Source of the DNA: Bacillus sp. REN3
GTDB lineage: Bacteria > Bacillota > Bacilli > Bacillales > Cytobacillaceae
Direction: 5' to 3'
Assembly (NCBI RefSeq): GCF_017912555.1
Contig: NZ_JAERSD010000024.1
Coordinates: 1 to 38,067 of the forward strand
Length of the DNA: 38,067 nucleotides
Both the position numbers and the translations under genes were made by a program. The notes beneath the pieces were generated by a model. The model was not told the DNA's origin. It did not search any database and saw only the letters and a list, made by a program, of their open reading frames with translations. Below are positions 1-8,338 of the stretch, piece by piece. The first letter of the stretch is position 1; every line of letters starts with the position of its first letter.

Positions 1-69
1 AGCGTCTTGGCACTTACTCAGATTGGACTTTCACCAACTAGCAATTAACGGCTTGCCTGGGCACGCAAA

Positions 70-100
70 ATAAAAAAACAGACCCTTTTGGAGTCTGTTT
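70..100 (-). terminator. Intrinsic terminator of cspC
   Basis: Read on the minus strand, an AAACAGAC / GTCTGTTT stem with a short loop is followed by a run of seven T. It lies about 20 bp after the cspC stop codon, as expected for a single-gene cold shock transcript. Confidence 0.8.
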
Positions 101-118
101 CGGTATGCTATATCAAAA

Positions 119-319
119 TTAAGCTTTTTGAACGTTAGCAGCTTGAGGTCCACGTGCACCTTGCTCAACGTCGAAAGTAACTTTTTGACCTTCGTCTAAT
201 GATTTGAAGCCTTCAGATTGGATTGCAGAGAAATGAACGAATACATCTTCTCCACCTTCGCGCTCGATGAATCCGAAACCTTTTTCTGCGTTAAACCATT
301 TAACTGTACCTTGTTCCAT
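119..319 (-). CDS. cspC: Cold shock protein CspC
   Basis: A 66-residue single-domain cold shock protein that binds single-stranded RNA/DNA and acts as an RNA chaperone. Both nucleic-acid-binding motifs are visible: RNP1 (KGFGFI, residues 13-18) and RNP2 (VFVHF, residues 27-31). The N-terminus [21 protein letters not shown] and the end [12 protein letters not shown] are much closer to Bacillus CspC than to CspB or CspD as I recall them, so I use cspC. An AGGAGG ribosome binding site lies 7 bases before the ATG. About 150 bp of A/T-rich leader with no other gene lies upstream, consistent with the long structured 5' UTRs of cold shock genes. A terminator follows immediately. Monocistronic. Confidence 0.95.
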   Translation of the reverse strand: MEQGTVKWFNAEKGFGFIEREGGEDVFVHFSAIQSEGFKSLDEGQKVTFDVEQGARGPQAANVQKA

Positions 320-477
320 GTTTGTTGCCTCCTAGTGCTAAAGCACATTGTATTACTATCCTTGCCCAAAGTGATCATTAGAACGAAGAGTCGAACTTTA
401 CACCGAACAAAAATAATTCTACCTAAGAATAACAAGATTCAGGGAAAATTGCAAGGGACTTTAGTTGGATGAGAACG

Positions 478-576
478 TTACGGTTCAACTGCGATGAAAG
501 TCGATCGCAACAGCAGGTTGTCATAGGGACGGTTCTTGGCTTCTACACCACTCATAAAAACAAAATACGCCCCCAT
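478..576 (-). CDS. Possible 32-residue small protein
   Basis: A short minus-strand reading frame starting MGAYFVFMSGVEAKNRPYDN, with a strong GGAGG site 7 bases before its ATG. I do not recognise it. It contains a degenerate copy of the dispersed GGGACGGTTCT repeat (525-543), so the frame may be chance coding over a repeat. Only the ribosome binding site supports it. The rest of the 320-752 gap holds the cspC leader and the presumed promoter of the dehydratase gene. Confidence 0.25.
   Translation of the reverse strand: MGAYFVFMSGVEAKNRPYDNLLLRSTFIAVEP
525..543. repeat. Degenerate copy of GGGACGGTTCT palindromic repeat
   Basis: The core AGGGACGGTTCTTGGCTTC matches the short dispersed repeat seen more completely at 1702-1728, 6971-7001 and 13774-13844. 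Here the outer GAAGCACA arm is missing. Confidence 0.6.
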
Positions 577-752
577 GTTTGCTCCTCCCCGAGGTTCTCC
601 TTACCCAGACTAGCCTTTTTTTAACATACCCTCCTCCTGCTTCTAATTAAAAGGATATTCCAATTTGATATTGAATACAGAAAAGAAAGACATATATTTA
701 AAGGCTCCATTGCACCATATGGCTGACTGTTGAAAACAAAGGAGGAATACAT

Positions 753-1700
753 ATGATCTCATTAAATGAAGTGAAAGAAGCCAGGGAACGTATTAGCGAC
801 ATCATTCATGTAACGCCAATCCTAAAGTCTGATCAACTCTCCAGGGCGTGCGGGAACCAGGTTTTTTTAAAATCGGAGCATTTGCAAAAGACGGGCTCTT
901 TTAAGATCCGCGGTGCCAGCAATAAAGTGCAACAAGCTATCGAGGATGGCGCAAGATATGTAACGGCAGCCTCCTCTGGCAATCACGGCCAGGCGGTGGC
1001 CTATGTGGCGAACAAATTTGGGGTGCCTGCGACCATCGTCGTTCCTGAAGATATTAGCCAGTGTAAAATGAACGCCATTCAATCCTACAATGGCAGGATC
1101 GAGATGTGCGGCACGACTTCTGCGGAGCGGTTGCCAAGGGCCAAGGAAATCGCTGAACATGAGAATGGTGTATACATCCCTCCATATGATGACCCTTTTA
1201 TCATGGCTGGACAGGGAACGGTGGGATTGGAGATTCTGGACCAGGTCCAGGATGTCGAGGCTGTCATTGTTCCGATTGGCGGGGGAGGACTTATTTCGGG
1301 GACCTTAACAGCGATTAAAGAAACCAATCCAAAGATAAAAGTCATTGGTGTTGAGCCCGAGATTGCCAATGATACTTACCTGTCGCTAAAAAACAAAGAA
1401 ATCACCGCCATACCAGGAACCTTGACAATCGCTGATGGCCTAAGGACCAATCAGCCCGGGGATTTGACTTTTCCTGTCCTGATGAAATATCTCGATGACC
1501 TTGTCCTCGTCAGCGAAGAGGAAATCCGCCTTGCCTTCAGCTTTATCCTCGAACGAATGAAACAACTGATCGAACCATCTAGCGCAACAACAGTGGCAGC
1601 TGCCATGCACAACAAATTGCCTTTCAAAGATAAAAAAGTAGTTACCGTCATCTCCGGCGGCAACGTCGATTTAGCAAAGATCCCTGATCTGATTAAATAA
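753..1700 (+). CDS. PLP-dependent threonine/serine dehydratase
   Basis: A 315-residue fold-type II PLP enzyme that deaminates L-threonine (and probably L-serine) to 2-oxobutyrate or pyruvate. The PLP lysine is K51 in GSFKIRG, the substrate loop is SSGNHGQA, and the phosphate-binding GGGGL glycine loop lies near residue 177. The protein stops after the catalytic domain and lacks the C-terminal ACT-like regulatory domain of biosynthetic IlvA. It is therefore of the catabolic TdcB, threo-3-hydroxyaspartate ammonia-lyase or serine racemase type. Sequence alone does not separate these, so no symbol is given. AAAGGAGG lies 6 bases before the ATG. No partner gene is co-transcribed, and a GGGACGGTTCT palindrome begins 2 bp after the stop. 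Confidence 0.9.
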   Translation: MISLNEVKEARERISDIIHVTPILKSDQLSRACGNQVFLKSEHLQKTGSFKIRGASNKVQQAIEDGARYVTAASSGNHGQAVAYVANKFGVPATIVVPEDISQCKMNAIQSYNGRIEMCGTTSAERLPRAKEIAEHENGVYIPPYDDPFIMAGQGTVGLEILDQVQDVEAVIVPIGGGGLISGTLTAIKETNPKIKVIGVEPEIANDTYLSLKNKEITAIPGTLTIADGLRTNQPGDLTFPVLMKYLDDLVLVSEEEIRLAFSFILERMKQLIEPSSATTVAAAMHNKLPFKDKKVVTVISGGNVDLAKIPDLIK

Positions 1701-1701
1701 A

Positions 1702-1728
1702 GAAGCACAGGGACGGTTCTTGTGCTCC
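1702..1728. repeat. GGGACGGTTCT palindromic repeat, full copy
   Basis: GAAGCACA, then GGGACGGTTCT, then TGTGCTCC: a short dispersed repeat whose ends form an AGCACA/TGTGCT stem. It begins immediately after the dehydratase stop codon, so it forms a hairpin at the 3' end of that transcript, but no T-run follows. From here to 1944 I see no convincing gene. Confidence 0.75.
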
Positions 1729-1944
1729 ATAGAGAATTAGTCTTGTTGGTTTGGGCGAGGCATGGCCCGGCGCCCTCTTCCTCGCCGTACCCATCTCCTG
1801 GAAAGGCACCTTACAGCTACATACCGGCTGCCATGACAAAAAACAGGAAGTCCGTGCATCTGAGTATGTAGACAAGCGCGGTATATGCGGCACAAGTTAG
1901 GAAAAAGTTTCATTTTAAACGAAAGATTTTGGAAAGGAGACAGA

Positions 1945-2118
1945 ATGATGGATTGGTTGATGATCAACTCAGTTTTAAGCTTCATACTCGTGCTTATTCT
2001 TATCCTTGCCTTCCGAAAAACGAAGCAGGAAGATCAAAAATTCCCGAAAAGGCAATTCCTGATTTCCCTGGTTGCTGGGATCGGAATTTTTGTGCTGATC
2101 CTTAGCAATCTGTTATAA
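1945..2118 (+). CDS. Small two-helix membrane protein of unknown function
   Basis: A 57-residue protein starting MMDWLMINSV. Two hydrophobic segments (about residues 4-23 and 38-55) are joined by a charged, Lys-rich loop, so both ends probably face the same side of the membrane. The start is set by AAAGGAGA 6 bases upstream. A longer in-frame extension to 1885 has no ribosome binding site. I do not recognise a family. It stands alone between the dehydratase and the convergent sigma-fusion gene. Confidence 0.6.
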   Translation: MMDWLMINSVLSFILVLILILAFRKTKQEDQKFPKRQFLISLVAGIGIFVLILSNLL

Positions 2119-2205
2119 GTTTAAGAGTATGATGCTAAGTTAGTTAAGTACCTGGAGTACAATGCTTCAATTTTTCTCTCGTTTCGGTTCTCGGAGGTTT
2201 GCGCG

Positions 2206-2231
2206 AAAAAGGCACGGTGCTCCCCGTGCCT
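2206..2231 (-). terminator. Intrinsic terminator downstream of sigma-fusion gene
   Basis: On the minus strand GGCACGG and CCGTGCC form a GC-rich stem with a 5-base loop, followed by TTTTT. It lies about 150 bp after the stop of the sigma/anti-sigma fusion gene and is the first terminator on that strand. Confidence 0.7.
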
Positions 2232-2382
2232 TACCTTATTTGAGATTCACTCAGTTCCTGAAAGACCTCATTATTTATATAGATTGTCACGACGCAGTAT
2301 TCAATCTTTATTTTTCTTCGATAAAAATCGAAAAGCCAGGTTTTTCTTAACATCAAAGAGCGGCCGTCTTCTTCTCCCTTCC

Positions 2383-4389
2383 TCATTCCAATTTAACCTC
2401 CACAACCTCATCAAGATATTTCATTGATTTATATTCATAAATATCAAGTCTTTTGGGAATCACCTCTTTGCCCCCTAACTTAATAGTTTGGACAGTAGTG
2501 AAATGGCGGGGCTGTTCTATTTTTCCAATGTTGATTGAATCTTCCATTGGATTGTATTTGACCCCGTTTCTATCAACAAACACTCCTTCCATATCCACTT
2601 CTGTAGGAACAGGTTCATCTTCATTTTCACCCACTATATTAAAGTGGAAGGTTTCATACTTTCGATTTTCAATTTCATGGTCGCTGAGGATGATGGTTGT
2701 CGGCAGGCCAACCTCCATTTTATCAATACTGATTGTGCTTCCTGCATATTCAAAAGTCTGGGGATATGGCTTGGTAACATCCAAATCGATGCTTTTATCG
2801 TTTTCGAATGTAAAATAGGCAGATGCGAACCGGAACTTGGCCTCTTTTGGTTTTTCTCCGTAAAGTGGTGCAAATTGTGTTTGGAACATATCCCAGCCCC
2901 TGCCATTCGAGAAGTCCGCAGAACCGCTGTCATACCAATCAGTCTTCACTTTTTTATCGTTGACTACAAGATCGTCAAACTGGACAAAATCTAACCTCTT
3001 TTCCGGCTTTTCAATAAAAATAGCGTATTGCAAAACCGTCGCTGTTGGGGCAACGGTTAATTTTTCCAAGCGAATCGGGATCCCTTCGATTTCTGTTTGT
3101 TCATCCAATGCATACTCAGTGGAAGGTTGCTTTGTTACGGGAATTTCGAATTTCCACTCACCTGTTTTATACTTGATGTTGCCAGGATCAAGTCCAAATG
3201 AATCGGATGCATCCTGCTTCAATTTTACAAGCTTGCTGATTTCCAGAGTGATTTTTCCGTTGTCTTTTTTAAGCGGCCGCAGACCAACTTTCCCGTAAAA
3301 TACATTCTTATCTTTTTTGTTCATCGCTGCTTTAAGGTCAGGATGATAGAACTGTAGAAGCCCATCCTGGTCCATTATCCCGCTTTCATTTTCCACAACG
3401 AGCCCATCCTCAAAATTCATGAAAAATTGATTGCTTTCTTTTGTATCTTCTATTTCATAAAAAACAAGCGTCTGTATGTCGTCAGCGACTACTCCCTTGA
3501 TCTTGATCTTCACCCCGTCACTTTCCGCTTCCAGGTTCACCCTTTCACCCAGGCCATTTTGCAAAAAGGCACGAAGTTGCTCGTCTTCTTCCGTCCATGA
3601 GTAGAAGGCGTAGCGAAAGGCACCGGTGAAGAAACCAATCCCGATGAAGAACGCCAGAACACCTGCTAAAACAAGTGCCGTTTGTTTCCGTTTTTTATCC
3701 TTCTGTTGCCTATGCTCCTCTTTTTCTCTCAGTCTCTTTCTGACGTTCTCCAAGAAATAAGGCGGCACATCCGAATCATTCATCCCCTCAGCAAGATTCA
3801 GCATCACACCCTGGAAGGCAGCCAAATCCTCCTGGCATTCTCGGCAATGGTAAATATGCATCTCGAACTCAATTTTTTCGGGTCTTGGCATGGAGTTCTC
3901 TAAGTAATCAAGGTAATTTAGATGATACTCCCTGCACCCATTGAAGTTTATATCAGACAATTGCCTTCTGACGGACTGAATCCCGCAGAATATAAGCTCC
4001 TTCATTTTATCCTCGGAAACTCGGAGTATATGCGCAGCTTCTTCCCTGGAAAACCCGTTAACATATGTGAGAAGCAGCGCTTCTTTTTCCTCATGATCCA
4101 GCAGTTCCAGCGCTTCGGATACATCCCGCTTTTCCTCTGAATGCTGAAAGCCTTTATTGCCAGAAAGCTCTCGACAATTATCAATGAAGATGGAAGTAAC
4201 CCACGTTTCGTATGAGGCATCACTTTTATACCGTGGTGATTCCTTGTGCACCCTTATGATTGTCCGGTAAAAAAACTCCTCCATCTGCTCCTGATCACGG
4301 AGATAAAACCAACCAAGTCTATAGAATGATTGCTTATGCTGATCAAACCAATTGATTATCGATTCTATCCCTTTTTCCCTTATAGGCAT
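2383..4389 (-). CDS. ECF-type sigma factor fused to zinc anti-sigma domain, TM helix and DUF4179/DUF5643-like outer domain
   Basis: One 668-residue reading frame joins parts usually split between two proteins. Residues about 20-75 look like sigma-70 region 2 (FYRLGWFYLRDQEQMEEFFYRT...TWVTSIFIDNCREL). Residues about 90-145 look like region 4, with a helix-turn-helix around GFSREEAAHILRVSEDKM. Next comes an anti-sigma zinc-finger pattern: C152, then H178-x3-C182-x2-C185. A charged linker leads to one membrane helix at about 236-258, and about 400 residues lie outside, resembling DUF4179/DUF5643 anti-sigma sensor regions. Numbering is from the preferred start at 4389, which has GGGAG 10 bases upstream; an in-frame ATG at 4416 lacks a ribosome binding site. 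Inferred role: a membrane-tethered transcription factor. The fusion is seen directly; function and release mechanism are inferred. Confidence 0.8.
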   Translation of the reverse strand: MPIREKGIESIINWFDQHKQSFYRLGWFYLRDQEQMEEFFYRTIIRVHKESPRYKSDASYETWVTSIFIDNCRELSGNKGFQHSEEKRDVSEALELLDHEEKEALLLTYVNGFSREEAAHILRVSEDKMKELIFCGIQSVRRQLSDINFNGCREYHLNYLDYLENSMPRPEKIEFEMHIYHCRECQEDLAAFQGVMLNLAEGMNDSDVPPYFLENVRKRLREKEEHRQQKDKKRKQTALVLAGVLAFFIGIGFFTGAFRYAFYSWTEEDEQLRAFLQNGLGERVNLEAESDGVKIKIKGVVADDIQTLVFYEIEDTKESNQFFMNFEDGLVVENESGIMDQDGLLQFYHPDLKAAMNKKDKNVFYGKVGLRPLKKDNGKITLEISKLVKLKQDASDSFGLDPGNIKYKTGEWKFEIPVTKQPSTEYALDEQTEIEGIPIRLEKLTVAPTATVLQYAIFIEKPEKRLDFVQFDDLVVNDKKVKTDWYDSGSADFSNGRGWDMFQTQFAPLYGEKPKEAKFRFASAYFTFENDKSIDLDVTKPYPQTFEYAGSTISIDKMEVGLPTTIILSDHEIENRKYETFHFNIVGENEDEPVPTEVDMEGVFVDRNGVKYNPMEDSINIGKIEQPRHFTTVQTIKLGGKEVIPKRLDIYEYKSMKYLDEVVEVKLE

Positions 4390-4613
4390 CAATGTGTCTC
4401 TCCCATTGGTTTTCATGAGGAAGGTACTCGTGCTTAAGAAAAGTTTCTTGTAACGAAGCGCAAAAGCCAGGCGGCCATGAAAACCGTCCTGCCGCTTACC
4501 CTCTCCCTCTTTATTTTACCTTTAATTTCCTGTTATGCTAGACTTTTTGATGAGATAGATGAATTTAGGCGATGACCTGTTTTACTGGACTGGGTATTAT
4601 AAGGTCATAGAGA

Positions 4614-4910
4614 ATGGATTGGAAGAAGCCGGAAGAATTATTGAATCGAATTTTAAATCGGCTGGATTCAATGGATCAGCGTTTTGATGCCATGGAAAAG
4701 CGTTTCGACTCCATGGATCGACGTTTTGGTGCCAATGATGGAAGATTTGATTCTATAGAGAATCGCCTTGGCAATTTGGAGAAAGTCCAGCTCTTATTGC
4801 CATCAGAACAAAATGAAATGAGGAAGGAACTAGACCAGTCTGCAGCTATTTCTGTATGTAAACCTTTGAATGATTGCCTAGTATTTTTTTCAATAAAAAA
4901 CAGCTATTAG
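4614..4910 (+). CDS. Short coiled-coil repeat protein, probably truncated
   Basis: 98 residues. Residues 10-55 are a run of 7-residue repeats of the pattern R(L/F)D(S/A)M(D/E)(Q/K), for example LDSMDQRFDAMEKRFDSMDR, a strong coiled-coil signature seen in small Bacillus proteins of unknown function. After about residue 75 the heptads stop, and the sequence becomes Cys- and Phe-containing with no coiled-coil pattern. This suggests loss of the original C-terminus by frameshift or deletion. The ribosome binding site is weak (AAGG 11 bases upstream). An extended -10-like TGGGTATTAT lies just upstream. Function unknown. Confidence 0.5.
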   Translation: MDWKKPEELLNRILNRLDSMDQRFDAMEKRFDSMDRRFGANDGRFDSIENRLGNLEKVQLLLPSEQNEMRKELDQSAAISVCKPLNDCLVFFSIKNSY

Positions 4911-4965
4911 CAAGATCTTCCTCCCTGTTATAATACAATCAACAACTTCTTAAAGGGGAATGAGA

Positions 4966-6849
4966 ATGACAAATCAAGAGTTTGAAACCCTGGTGAACAA
5001 GCTTGAAAAACAGGCATCGGCCAATCCGAAGCTGTACAGATTCAAAGTCATCATGCTTACTGGGCTTGGTTTTGGTTACGTTGCCTTATTTTTGGCGTTA
5101 TTTTTATTGTTGATGGCCATTTCGATCGCCATGATTGCGGATGGAAGTTTTACTTTTGGAAATGTGAAAGTGCTGCTCTTGACAGGTACCTTGTCTTTCT
5201 TCATAATTAGGGCCCTGATTATGAAAATGGACATGCCTGATGGATATTACCTGCAAAGGGAAGAAGCTCCAAAATTGTTCGGGATGATCGAATCTTTGCG
5301 CCAAAAATTGAACACCCCACCTATCGATGAAATTGTGCTGGACAGTGAATTTAATGCCTCGGTCGCGCAAATTTCCACATATGGAATGTTCGGTAAAAAA
5401 CGGAACGTCCTGGTCATCGGGATCCCGCTCCTATCAGCACTTTCCCAGCAGCAATTCACTGCTGTCCTTGCCCATGAGCTTGCTCACATTTCCAACTCAG
5501 ACACTGCCCTGGGCGCAAGAATATACCGCCTGCGGATGAGCTGGGGTCGTTTATTGCATTCCTTGGAGGAAAACGAACAATTCGGAACTTTCATCTTCAG
5601 GAAATTCTTCCAGTGGTTTTACCCAAGGTTTGACGCCTATACATTTGCAATGGCCAGGCAAGAGGAATACGACGCCGACCGTTCGGCAGCCGCAGTCACA
5701 TCCCCTCAGGCAATGGGTGAAGCATTGGCTGTTACCTCTGTGGCCGCGCCCTATTACTACCGTGATTTTTACAGCGAGCTGTTTGAAGAATGTGCGGTGA
5801 CGAACAGTGTTCCGCAGCCTTATTCGAATTTTTCCGAGAAGCTCCAGTCACTTAATGAAAAAAAGGCAAGCGAATATTTCAAGGATCAGCTTGAAGAGGA
5901 AAGTTATATGACAGATACCCATCCTTGTCTAAAGGACCGACTTTCTGCTCTAGGCGTAAAAGCCGAATTGCCGGAAAGACAGCAAGAGTCCGCGCTTGAA
6001 TCCTTCTTCGCATACCCAGGCCGGGTGATAAGTGCCTTTAATGATATGTGGGTGGACTACAATCAGGATACATGGAAAGAAGAGATTGAAAACTTCAATG
6101 AATCAAAGAAGAGATTCAGAGAGTTATCCGGCAAACAAGTGACCAGCCTTGAAGAGCTGCTGGAGAAAGCATTTTTGACAGTTGAATTCGATAGCTTGGA
6201 AGCAGCGATTCCGATATATGAGGAAATTGCCGAAAAGTATCATCACGATCAACGGACTGCAGGGGCATTATTGACCTTGGGCGATCATCATCTGGAATAC
6301 AGGGACAATGCGGACAAAGGAATAGAACTAATCAATCTTGCGATGTCATATGATTGGGAATTGCGTTTGCCAGGACTTGATCTCTTATGTGGATACTATT
6401 ATGAGACTGAGCAAAACGATTTATTTGAAAAAACCAGAGAGGAACTGGAAAGGTGGGAAGCAATCGTTGAAGCTTCAAATGAAGAGTGCGATTTTATCCA
6501 ACCAACAGACAACTTTACAACTCATGACAAAGAAAGAGAAGAAATACTGGCCGGGATTGATCAGCTTAGGCAGTTCAGCGAAATTACAAAAGCTTACCTT
6601 GTACGAAAGCAGCATGCGTCGATTCCTGAGCGAAAACAGTATGTACTTGGGCTCGACCTCGAACTTCCGAAAGGCACAGACCTGGAGGAAGCTGAAGCGG
6701 CTCTATACGAAAAATACATTAATGGCCTGGGAGAGTTCGAGGATACTAGCGTCATCATCCTCAACGACAAGAAAGACTTGCGAAAAAGCATCCTAAAAAT
6801 CGAAAACTCCCAGATTCACTCCATAACCGATAAAGAACAAGCCTCTTGA
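4966..6849 (+). CDS. M48-family membrane zinc metalloprotease with C-terminal TPR-like region
   Basis: 627 residues. Two hydrophobic segments (about residues 28-58 and 67-85) anchor it in the membrane. The zinc site HELAH (170-174) sits in VLAHELAHISNSDT, and EEYDAD about 50 residues later supplies the third ligand Glu. This is the HtpX/Ste24-like peptidase pattern. The C-terminal half (about 370-620) has helix pairs resembling tetratricopeptide repeats, suggesting protein-protein contacts. Typical HtpX is about 290 residues, so this is an extended variant. The start at 4966 has AAAGGGG 7 bases upstream; the ATG at 4960 is too close to it. Substrates unknown. A strong terminator follows. Confidence 0.85.
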   Translation: MTNQEFETLVNKLEKQASANPKLYRFKVIMLTGLGFGYVALFLALFLLLMAISIAMIADGSFTFGNVKVLLLTGTLSFFIIRALIMKMDMPDGYYLQREEAPKLFGMIESLRQKLNTPPIDEIVLDSEFNASVAQISTYGMFGKKRNVLVIGIPLLSALSQQQFTAVLAHELAHISNSDTALGARIYRLRMSWGRLLHSLEENEQFGTFIFRKFFQWFYPRFDAYTFAMARQEEYDADRSAAAVTSPQAMGEALAVTSVAAPYYYRDFYSELFEECAVTNSVPQPYSNFSEKLQSLNEKKASEYFKDQLEEESYMTDTHPCLKDRLSALGVKAELPERQQESALESFFAYPGRVISAFNDMWVDYNQDTWKEEIENFNESKKRFRELSGKQVTSLEELLEKAFLTVEFDSLEAAIPIYEEIAEKYHHDQRTAGALLTLGDHHLEYRDNADKGIELINLAMSYDWELRLPGLDLLCGYYYETEQNDLFEKTREELERWEAIVEASNEECDFIQPTDNFTTHDKEREEILAGIDQLRQFSEITKAYLVRKQHASIPERKQYVLGLDLELPKGTDLEEAEAALYEKYINGLGEFEDTSVIILNDKKDLRKSILKIENSQIHSITDKEQAS

Positions 6850-6851
6850 CA

Positions 6852-6900
6852 AAAAAGGCTTTCCCTGTCGCTTTTAAGGGAAAGCCTTCTTTTTGTTTTT
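6852..6900 (+). terminator. Intrinsic terminator of M48 protease gene
   Basis: AAGGCTTTCCCT pairs with AGGGAAAGCCTT around a short loop, followed by CTTTTTG and more T. It begins 3 bp after the protease stop codon. Confidence 0.9.
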
Positions 6901-6970
6901 TGGGAAAAGCGGGTTGTGCAAGTTCATACTGGAATTTATTCGACCTAATAAGTGTAATTCGACCTCAAAA

Positions 6971-7001
6971 GTGAAGCACAAGAACCGTCCCTGTGCTCCA
7001 C
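6971..7001. repeat. GGGACGGTTCT palindromic repeat, inverted copy
   Basis: GTGAAGCACAAGAACCGTCC followed by CTGTGCTCCAC is the reverse complement of the repeat at 1702-1728, with the same GAAGCACA/TGTGCT arms. It lies between the convergent M48 gene and proA. No separate T-tailed terminator for proA was found, so the hairpin may mark the end of the proBA transcript. Confidence 0.75.
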
Positions 7002-7050
7002 CCACTATATGATTATCGTGTGGAACATCCTTTTTTAATTTTCCTATGGG

Positions 7051-8316
7051 TTACCTTACCAACCCATCCCCGGTCATAACATACTTTTTCGTGGTCAGAG
7101 CCTCAAGCCCCATTGGCCCTCGCGTATGCAGCTTCTGGGTGGAAATCCCGATCTCTGCGCCAAATCCCAGGGCTCCTCCATCTGTGAACCGGGTGGAGGC
7201 GTTGTGGTAAAGGGCGGCGGCGTCGACAAGCTGGAGGAATTTTTCTGCGTTGCCGTTATTTTCGGTGATGATGGCCTCTGAGTGTTTTGTGCCGTACTGG
7301 TCAATGTGCTCGATTGCTTCATCTAGACCGCCGACAACCCTGACGGCGATGTCGAGGCTGAGGTATTCGTCTGCCCAATCGCTCTCGGTTGCTGGCACTA
7401 CGTTTGGCAGTGCAGCGGCGGCTGCTTCATCTCCATGGATGGTGATGCCGCTGTCCCATAATGCGGCGGCGAGCTGGTCTTTGTTCTTATCGAGCCATTC
7501 TTGATGAATGATGAGTGTTTCGGCTGCGTTGCATACGGCCGGGCGGTCAGTCTTGGCGTTGATCATGATGTTCAGCGCTTTTTCGGTGTCGGCTTCTTCG
7601 TCGATGTACAGGTGGCAGTTCCCTACTCCGGTTTCGAGGACGGGGACGGTCGCGTTTTCGACCACTGCCTTGATCAAGGCTCCGCCGCCGCGCGGGATCA
7701 GGACGTCGATATGGTCCTTCATCGTGAACAGCTGTTGTGTTGCTTCCCGGTCTGCTGTGGCGATGAACTGGATTGCGTCTTTTGGCACCTTTGTGTTTTC
7801 AAGTGCTTCGTGCATGATGGCGACGATGGCTTTGTTTGAAGACAGCGCAGATGATCCGCCTTTTAAAATGATTGCATTTCCTGATTTGAGCGCCAGGCCA
7901 GCTGCATCGACGGTTACATTCGGGCGGGCTTCGTAAATCATGCCAATCACACCCAGTGGAACGCGGATTTCTTTTACATTAAGCCCATTTTCCAGTGTCC
8001 AGTCTGAAAGGACATCCCCGACTGGGTCCGCATGCTCTGCCACTTGGCGCAGCCCTTCCGCGAAGCCGGCGATCCGCTCGGGAGTGAGTGCCAGCCGATC
8101 GATGAAGGCACTTTCGAAGTCTTTATCCTTTCCGTTCTTTAAATCCTTTTCGTTTTCAGTCAAAATCGCTTCACAATTCTTTTCAAGAGCGTCAGCCAGG
8201 ATCAGCAGCGCCTCATTTTTATCCTCGGCCGACAGGATGCTTAGTTGTTTAGCTGCCTTCTTTGCCAGGATTGCTTGTTCTTCCACTGTCTTTGTCTGAG
8301 TCATTGTCAATGTCAT
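7051..8316 (-). CDS. proA: Gamma-glutamyl phosphate reductase
   Basis: 421 residues, the usual length. It reduces gamma-glutamyl phosphate to glutamate semialdehyde with NADPH, the second step of proline synthesis. It is an aldehyde dehydrogenase-fold protein with the catalytic cysteine in DRPAVCNAAETLI, the motif RGGGALI, and the family ending LHTRGPMGLEALTTKKYVMTG. The start is set by AGGAGG 8 bases before ATG 8316; a longer in-frame extension runs into proB and has no support. proB ends 22 bp upstream, so the two form a proBA operon. No T-box specifier leader is visible. Confidence 0.97.
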   Translation of the reverse strand: MTLTMTQTKTVEEQAILAKKAAKQLSILSAEDKNEALLILADALEKNCEAILTENEKDLKNGKDKDFESAFIDRLALTPERIAGFAEGLRQVAEHADPVGDVLSDWTLENGLNVKEIRVPLGVIGMIYEARPNVTVDAAGLALKSGNAIILKGGSSALSSNKAIVAIMHEALENTKVPKDAIQFIATADREATQQLFTMKDHIDVLIPRGGGALIKAVVENATVPVLETGVGNCHLYIDEEADTEKALNIMINAKTDRPAVCNAAETLIIHQEWLDKNKDQLAAALWDSGITIHGDEAAAAALPNVVPATESDWADEYLSLDIAVRVVGGLDEAIEHIDQYGTKHSEAIITENNGNAEKFLQLVDAAALYHNASTRFTDGGALGFGAEIGISTQKLHTRGPMGLEALTTKKYVMTGDGLVR

Positions 8317-8338
8317 CAAAACGCCTCCTGAAATTTTT

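Noticed and set aside
4420-4470. ECF-type promoter (AGAAACTTTT) before the sigma-fusion gene
   Set aside because: A -35-like AAAC is present, but no CGT-type -10 lies at 16-17 bases, so autoregulation cannot be claimed.
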